A stretch of 64,000 nucleotides of DNA. It comes from Siphlonurus alternatus (Eukaryota; Arthropoda; Insecta; Ephemeroptera; Siphlonuridae). The stretch spans positions 49,116,317-49,180,316 of the forward strand of contig OX463781.1 in the NCBI GenBank assembly GCA_949825025.1, read 5' to 3'. Shown piece by piece: positions 56,816 through 64,000 of this stretch (positions are counted from its first letter, which is position 1; every line of letters starts with the position of its first letter). Below the pieces are notes generated by a model. That model made no database searches and was not told the DNA's origin. It was given only the letters and a program-made list of their open reading frames with translations. The translations under genes were made by a program, and so were the position numbers.

Positions 56816-59691
56816 CTACTTGGACACAGAGGGTTATCGTGAGAAAGGGAGAGATAAAACTACTTTGCTGGCTAAAGTGTCCGGAAGAACCTTCACTTTT
56901 CACCAAGTTTTTATGGTTGAATCTTCGATAAAAGCAGTTTCCATGACCGTAACCTTGTTGTTGCTTTCTATTTATATGTTATATGTAATTAAGTTTTAGG
57001 GGGGCTCTAATGTCATGTTTCACTTTTACTCCAGTTATACATTCCTTATTTCCACCTTTTGATTTTGATGAAGGATTGTACTTATTTTGCTAAAAATAAA
57101 TAATAAATTTAATAATAATAATAAAATAAATAATCAATTATAAACAATTACATTATTCAATACTAGATGAACTTGTTAGTATGGCTAAAAACATTCAAAA
57201 TTCTGAGTTTTATTTATAATTTTATATATTAAATTTCATTTAATATAATATATATATTTATATTATTATTTTATATTTTATATTAATTATATAATTTGAG
57301 ATTTAATAAGAATAGTATCCTTAAAATAAGTTTTTAGTTGTAATATTACAAGTTTAAATTTTCATACACATTGCACTGGATCTAACGCAGAATATTATCA
57401 GACAATATCGCTTCATGAATTTATTTATATATTTTTTATATTTGTTCAGAAAACAGACCACAGGTTAGGTAATCTTGATAATGTGCTTTTACACGGTGCT
57501 AGACCAAATAAAATGACAAATTATTACTTTTAGTTTTCTCAAGAACATGTATCAGCATGCTTGGCCTAATTACAAAATGGAAGTTTGACTCCTACATATA
57601 CTGTATATATGTAATATATTATCATAAAACTTAGAACTTTAACTTTTAAAAGTTTTTTTTTATAAAGCAATCTGCTTATATGCCATGAAAAAATTGATAT
57701 TATGAAGAATACAAAGTAATTTATTACAATTTACTTGACCATACTTCTTTTGTCAGTATCACAGTAAATGGATTTTGTATTTAAATTGCATGAAAAGGAA
57801 GGCCTGAATTTTACTACTTGAAGTTTTGCTAGCCTCGTGTGAATGGACTTCTGCTTTTTTGCTGATGCAGCCGAGGTTATTTGATAAGACTCGGTCCAAG
57901 CACAGTCACTTACTTATATGCAGACTCTTTGCTTTGAGAATATCAAGCTATACTATACGACAGACTAGTGTAGTAGGAACCCCAGTTTGCGAATTTCTTA
58001 ATTTGAGAACATGAAAAAGGATCTTCGCATTCAGTCACTCTGGATTAAGGTACGAGTATATAGTGTTTATATTTTTTACCAAGAGCTCACGTGAATAGCA
58101 GCAATTTAAAAGTAGCTGTGTGTTTATAAAAAAAAAAGGTAAGAATTATACCCATAGGACGTACTGTTTCCAAAAAAATTGAAAAAAATATGTTTTTTGT
58201 AAGCCAGAAGTTCGTAAATTTAAGACAAAAGGGAGCTGTTTTACATAGAATAATATTGCACAACTTTTTACAATTTGGGAAGCATTTTTATTTTATTGTT
58301 ATAAAATTTTAATGAAATTTTTAAATGCAAAATTTTATTACCCATTTGTATAAATGGTGTTTTGGAAATAATTTATCACTCTAATTGAAATATAATCATT
58401 CAATCAAATTGCAATATATTAATAATCCATAATAATCTACATATTATATTCTAAACAATATAAATTAATGAATTTATTCACGTTTATTAATTTGTTAAAT
58501 ACATAATTGAGCTAATTTGCAATTGTAATGAAATTGGTAATCGTATTATTACTATTTTGCAGCTTTAATAATGGGAACTCTATATAAGGTAACATTACTA
58601 ATCGATGTTTTAATAAAAAAAATGAGAAAAAAATACTGGACTACTAAAAGTTCTCGCTTACGTTTACAGGGCCCATTTTTTATATGTTTTTTTACACCTA
58701 ATAAAAGCCACTTGCAGTGTGCTTAATTGGAAGTATTTGTGGCTAAACCACCGTGTCAAGTAAAAAGCTGAAGGGCAGGTCTCGGTTCAGCGGTGCGGCA
58801 ACCCTCTGTCTGTTATCCAGACAGGCTGATGGTACAAGATGGATGTTCAGCCAAGACTAAAGGGATGCCATAAGATCCGTGGCTCATTTACTGAGAGCTA
58901 CAATGTGTTTAGTTTAGGCCAGCCATTAGCAACAATGGATCGATCACAAAGAAACTCAATAATGTCAGTTTAACTTTTCTATTAATCATTATACTAATTT
59001 ATTGCAATTTTTTTATATATTTGATAACGATATTTTTATACAATATTTAACAGTAATTAATACGATGAAAAATGATACCGTAAATGTTCATTCAAATTTT
59101 TAAGTACATGAATTATTTATGAAGTTGCACTGCCAAATATGCTCACATTTTACATTAGTTTAAAAATACATCTTTCTTAAATTATGCTGGTCCAGTAGAG
59201 TTATTAATATATATTATGTAAATATTTCCTGCTAAAAAATTATTTCCTGCCATTATCGTGGCAACAATCCTGCAACTTTTCTGTTAGGGGAAAATTCAAC
59301 TTTTGCATGAATTGTTATAAAAAATACTGTTTCAAACTTTTGTTATTTTTTTTCTGCTTGTTAAATAATGGATGATTTAAATTTAATAAAGTAATAATGC
59401 TCTTTCATATATTTTGTTCAATTTTTTAATCGAGTAGAAATTATTTTATAAAATTTTAATTTCTGTTTAAAATCGTGTTACTGTTGTTTTATTGGCAAGT
59501 CTAATAAATTATAAATATTTTAGTCACGTCTATGTACGGTTCATACAAATTTGGCCGGTCAAGCAATCTGTACAGAGAAATTCAACACTTCCTTTTAACC
59601 GTTACATCACTGCAAGTACAGTGTGGATTGAAAGAGAATTGGAAAGTGATGCTCGGGGAAAGTGGCTGACTCGAAACACGTACACAGATTA
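56816..59691. other. Intergenic AT-rich region
   Basis: No supported gene. A GC-richer patch at about 58740-58950 contains an inverted repeat GTCTG-TTATC-CAGAC and no clear ORF. Confidence 0.5.
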
Positions 59692-60210
59692 GTCAGGTAG
59701 CGGCTACGTAAGTCAATAAATTGAATGCAGCAACCCTAGCTACTACGTAAGTCAATAAATTGAATGCAGCAACCCTAGCTACTACGTAAGTCAATAAATT
59801 GAATGCAGCAACCCTAGCTACTACATAAGTCAATAAATTGCATGCAGCAACCTTAGCTACTACGTAAGTCAATAAATTGAATGCAGCAACCCTAGCTACT
59901 ACGTAAGTCAATAAATTGAATGCAGCAACCTTAGCTACTACGTAAGTCAATAAATTGAATGCAGCAACCTTAGCTACTACGTAAGTCAATAAATTGAATG
60001 CAGCAACACTAGCTACTACATAAGTCAATAAATTGAATGCAGCAACCCTAGCTACTACGCAAGTCAATAAATTGAATGCAGCAACCTTAGCTACTACGTA
60101 AGTCAATAAATTGAATGCAGCAACCCTAGCTACTACATAAGTCAATAAATTGCATGCAGCAACCCTAGCTTCTACGTAAGTCAATAAATTGAATGCAGCA
60201 ACATTTACTT
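59692..60210 (+). repeat. 39-bp minisatellite, about 13 units
   Basis: The unit is TACGTAAGTCAATAAATTGA plus ATGCAGCAACCCTAGC. On the plus strand each unit holds a 5' splice-like ACGTAAGT (lost as ACATAAGT in three units and changed to ACGCAAGT in one) followed by AATAAA. Because 39 is a multiple of 3, a minus-strand frame stays open for 173 codons; this is a by-product of the period, not evidence for a gene. Confidence 0.95.
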
Positions 60211-60383
60211 TCAAACTGTCAAAATTTTAAACGAATCTTCAGCAGTATCTGAACATTTCCATTTTTTTTTTTTTTTCGCTCGCAATTATAAATTTACTTT
60301 TTGACGTGACAACATCAGTAAAATTAACAAGTAACATTGCATAGATAACTCCGGTATGGTTACTTGTTTGTAGTTTGTACACT

Positions 60384-60500
60384 TGTCGCCTTGGAAAATT
60401 TCCCACTTTCAGCCTTGTTAACCATCATGTTGTCTTGTGTTATTCTTACGGGGCATGGTGATTAACAAGGCCACAAAAGGAAATTTTTCGAGGCGACGAC
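60384..60500. repeat. MITE family B, copy 3
   Basis: TGTCGCCTTGGAAAATTTCC at the left faces GGAAATTTTTCGAGGCGACG at the right. It shares TGTGTTATTCTTACGGGGC with copy 1. Confidence 0.8.
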
Positions 60501-60947
60501 TGCACTCTAAGTTTTCATTTTTGTTGTGAGTCACATTGAGCTAAAAACAGAGGGAGATTGCGGTGGTAAAAAACGTTTAACGTTTGGATCACGTTCGAGC
60601 CAGCTAGTTAGTCCGCTGTCACGCAACGGAATTGAATCCTCGGCACTTTTTATATATTTTTTTCTTTTATCTCTATCATGATTCGTGCTGGGAATATTAA
60701 GACCTTTTTTTTTATAAAACAACAAACTTTGATAGCAAGATAAAAAAATGTTTTTGACAGGTTTTAAATATTTTACATAATTTTTAAGCATCTTAAATAT
60801 TATAAAAATATTATTTAGTAACACGCTATTTTAAATTTTTAAATATTTTTCATGTTTTATAAAAATCTTATGTTTTTTATCTTATTCTCACATTGTCAAA
60901 GATTTCAATCAGATGAAATGTCTGTAGAAAGAAAATTTTAAATTTAA

Positions 60948-61260
60948 TGGAGTATCGACCTCAGAATTTTTTATTGCAGAAATGGATAGAGGGTGCAAAG
61001 TTATGCTACGCTGATTTTTTTCAGACTTTTTACAGCCCTGGAAGTATTTTTAAAAAATGATTGAAAATTCTTTTTGTGACATCACGAGACGCCGCTCCTT
61101 AAGAAAATTATAGGACTTGCCACCTCGTGACGTCACAAAAAGGACTTTCAATAATTTTTTAAAAATACTTTCAGGACCGTAAAAAATCTGAAAAAAAATC
61201 AGGGTTGCATAACTTTGCACCCTCCGTTTCTGCAATAAAAAAATTGAGGTCGATACTCCA
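60948..61260. repeat. Long-TIR MITE family D, copy 5
   Basis: It starts GGAGTATCGACCTCAG and ends TTGAGGTCGATACTCC. The TIRs of well over 100 bp include GGATAGAGGGTGCAAAGTTA and its inverse. The centre has TGTGACATCACGAGACGCC and CACCTCGTGACGTCACAAA. Confidence 0.8.
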
Positions 61261-63904
61261 TTGATTGCAACAAAGAAAAGTATCGTATTTCATTATTGAT
61301 TGCAACAATGAAAGAATTTCAGGCAACAAAGGGATGGTTGACTTGGAGAGACATCGGAAGCAGCTCAAAGACTTTTCGCTCGGACAGCCGAGGCTGCTTT
61401 GAAAGGCCCTTCAATCCCCGCGTAATTGCGAAGAATGTGCACAACTCTTAGATTTTTTACGTTAAGAGTTACGGTCCCTTTAAATAAAAACTCTTTCCCC
61501 GATTTAAAAATGACGATACCCTCCCTTTAAAACTCTTCCTAGATTTATTTCCGCCCCATTTTGTAACAACGTGATGCATTGCGGCCTACCTGTGGCCCGC
61601 ACCCTGCGGCACTTTGCCACCCCAGTGCGTGACGCGCTGCAATCTCACTTGAGTTACTATATACCAACAACAGGCAGGGGTAGCAAGATCTAGGATGTTT
61701 AAAGTCGCACTAAGTTTTCTGAACATTAATTGTATGAAATATCGGGGTAAAATCAGCCCATCATTCATTTGTAATGTCAAGTTAGACATCAATGTTAAAT
61801 ATAAAGAATAGAGATAATTAATGAGTATTTTATTTAGCTACATAACCATTTCTTTTAGTAAATATCTCTGACTGAAACGTTATACGTCTTAATTTTCTCG
61901 TCTGCTAAATTTTTAAATCTAAGTAGTTGACAGGTTGAAATTACGTTCTTAGTGAGCGGATTTACGATATGATATTATCATCCCAGAGAGATCGATGCCG
62001 AATGAATTAGGACGCGCTAGAGAGAGCGTCACTCAGCTCCCTAATGATTTTCCTGCCAGCCTGATTCCTAGTCCTCGTTGTTCAAAGGCCTGATTAACGC
62101 GCTCCATCTCAGCCTAACACCGCGGCAAAACTAAGCAGCCACTTAGCCTCCCCCCCTATGTATCTATCTACTTTATGTCAGCGGTAAGCTGCAAGGTTTA
62201 TCTGCTTGCCACTCTATTGTAAATATTCCAAAACTGGTTATTAAGAACATAACATTAGTATAATACTATTTCCAGTAGGATTTTTATTCCTTGCTTCTCA
62301 AAAAAATAACTTTGCAATTCTTGGTATGTATACAGCGTGGTTTTAACGTTAAAAAAAAATGTAATATTTAAATAAATAAATAAATAAATAAATAAAATCG
62401 TCTTTATTGAGGGCGGGATTTAGGCCATTAGGCCCACTCTTCCATCCAACCCAATGAAAATACAATGAAGAGATTTTTAATTATTTTTAGTAAAAATACA
62501 TAAATATACTGTTGTAATACCCTACATAGTACATACTATATGTAACATACATTTAAATACAAAAACTATATATATATAATATAGTTATAATATAAATAAT
62601 ATCATAGAAAATTATATTAAAACACTGCAGGATAACAATTTGTCATGTTAAAATTAATCTAATAATGACTCCTACATAAATGACTCTCACAATCAGATAC
62701 ATATTTTTCAATTTATTATTGTTATATAATATATATAATATATCTCCAGCATGCCAAATTTGAAAGTACAGGCTCCATGTAAAACAGAGTATTCCTCATC
62801 AGACAACTTCAGCAGCTAGGGAGGGTGTTCGTGAGACACAGTGGGAAATAAGAAACTTTTGTTAAGAAAAAAACCAGCAGGGCATTATAATTTTAATTGC
62901 TTATTATAATAAGTAATTAATTATTATAAGTAAATATATTATTATATTTACTTCTTGTTAAAAAAAAATCGCTGTTTTCCTCGACATATGCTCGGAAGTG
63001 GCTGCAAATATAAAGCTACATTACAAAGTCATATAACAATTTATCATGCTGAAAACGGCAGCTAAAGTTGGTCTAGAGCGAGTTGAAAATCAAATTTTGT
63101 CTACACGTGATTCTCATTGGTGTTAGTATCTCATTAACACGGAGTTAATAACAAACTTTGATGATTACGGGGAACAAAATTGTACGTTTCAAACTTGTCA
63201 CTAGTTGCAATGTGATCTCCGAGTATCAGCTTTAAAACAACCGCAGTGCATGTGTGCTCAGACACTTATAAAAAACAGCAGCTTTAAATTTTATTTTAGC
63301 GCCTTGTAGGTATGCAACTTGTTCAGCAAACGTGTTAAGCGGGTTGTATAGCCAACAAATCCGGCAGGCGCTCAAGAGGCGAACAATTTGGCGAGAACTT
63401 GTGCGAGTCCTGCTGAGTGTAAAGTAATGAGGTATGTTCGTAAATACACAGAACTAACGTGAAACGGCGGGAACTTTCAAATAAGAAGTTTCACCGCGGG
63501 ACGTGTTTTATAGATGTTCGCTTGGGATGTGGTGCAAATTATCAGCCACAAGGGTGCAGACGAATTTTGTATTTTATCACGCGAAGTAATGTAGTTGTTG
63601 AAATTTACCGCCCACGACCGCTCTAATGGAACCTTAATGTTTTGTGGTGAGTAATATGGAAGCAAAGTGACATAGAAAAATAAAACAACACGATTTCTAA
63701 TTAAAACATATTTCAAAATTTGTAATTAGCTTTGTGAAGTTTTCTTAGTAACATCATTATAAGTTTTAAACAATTCTTGTTCATTATGAAACAAAAAGTT
63801 TAACATAATTAACAAAATTATATAATAATTTTTTTTTAAAGATTTTTTTACTTTATGACTCTGCGGCTGAAAGTTACATTTACAACTAATAGGTCTGTTC
63901 ATAA
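61261..63904. other. Intergenic region
   Basis: A GC-richer patch at about 61970-62220 has no recognisable ORF. An (AAAT)n tract lies at 62369-62396. The rest is AT-rich. I find no tRNA or rRNA. Confidence 0.5.
62369..62396. repeat. (AAAT)n microsatellite
   Basis: About seven AAAT units in AT-rich intergenic DNA. Confidence 0.9.
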
Positions 63905-64000
63905 ATACACAATCAGAAAGAATCGATTATTTGTGATGAACCTTAATTTCTTACGTACATAAGGTTCATCACAAATAATCGATTCTTTCTGATTGTGTAT
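63905..64000. repeat. Perfect 41-bp inverted repeat at the window end
   Basis: The left arm from ATACACAATCAGAAAG to GATGAACCTTA (63905-63945) is exactly repeated in inverse at 63960-64000 around a 14-nt loop. The match runs to the last base of the window, so the arms probably extend beyond it. A hairpin MITE or an assembly fold-back would both look like this. Confidence 0.85.

Noticed and set aside
59693..60214. 173-codon minus-strand ORF of 13-residue repeats (ARVAAFNLLTYVV type)
   Set aside because: It is the 39-bp minisatellite read in its open frame. The period is a multiple of three and unit differences are not synonymous, so there is no sign of protein selection.
61970..62220. GC-richer patch considered as tRNA, snRNA or exon
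   Set aside because: No tRNA boxes, cloverleaf or open frame with splice sites could be found.

Overview
The window is eukaryotic nuclear DNA, and I read it as an arthropod (insect or crustacean) chromosome. Two large, heavily spliced animal genes lie in very AT-rich surroundings. Most exons are GC-rich. Introns fall into two classes: a minimal class of about 52-60 nt and a long AT-rich class of 0.3-4 kb. Non-coding DNA carries small hairpin transposons (MITEs), a 5'-truncated RTE-type LINE and several minisatellites. The protein features (an Unc-13 with a single huge N-terminal exon, and a full-length MRP/ABCC transporter with TMD0) fit arthropods. I cannot name the species.

Layout. 1-6.3 kb is intergenic, with a dead LINE end and a hairpin repeat family. 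6.3-17.7 kb (+) is a complete MRP1-like ABCC transporter gene. I reconstruct 29 coding exons with consistent phases, giving 4377 nt and 1458 residues. Its promoter has a canonical antioxidant-response/CNC-Maf element. 17.7-21.7 kb is the AT-rich gap between two convergent genes. 21.7-55.7 kb (-) is a complete unc-13 (Munc13-type synaptic vesicle priming factor) gene. A transcript uses 30 exons, about 8949 nt and 2982 residues. The order is one 5067-nt N-terminal exon, small connector exons, C1, a mutually exclusive exon pair, C2B, MUN, a cassette exon and C2C. 55.7-64 kb is upstream/intergenic, with one exon-like block, a 39-bp minisatellite, MITEs and a hairpin cut by the window end.

The two genes are unrelated in function: xenobiotic/glutathione-conjugate efflux against neurotransmitter release. 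They share only a convergent layout.

The most unusual signals are these. (1) The unc-13 intron that separates the N-terminal region from the conserved core is bracketed by two different minisatellites. The one at its 5' end repeats the 5' splice site 16 times, each intronic unit also carrying AATAAA. The one at its 3' end repeats the 3' splice-site region. (2) A 107-nt/107-nt mutually exclusive exon pair, not chosen from any annotation, rewrites the C1-C2B linker. (3) Local tandem duplication of exon edges recurs elsewhere, including a triplicated acceptor in the MRP gene. (4) A hAT-type MITE with a perfect 8-bp target duplication sits 27 bp from an unc-13 splice donor. All exon boundaries are manual calls from splice consensus, phase and protein homology; no transcript evidence was available.
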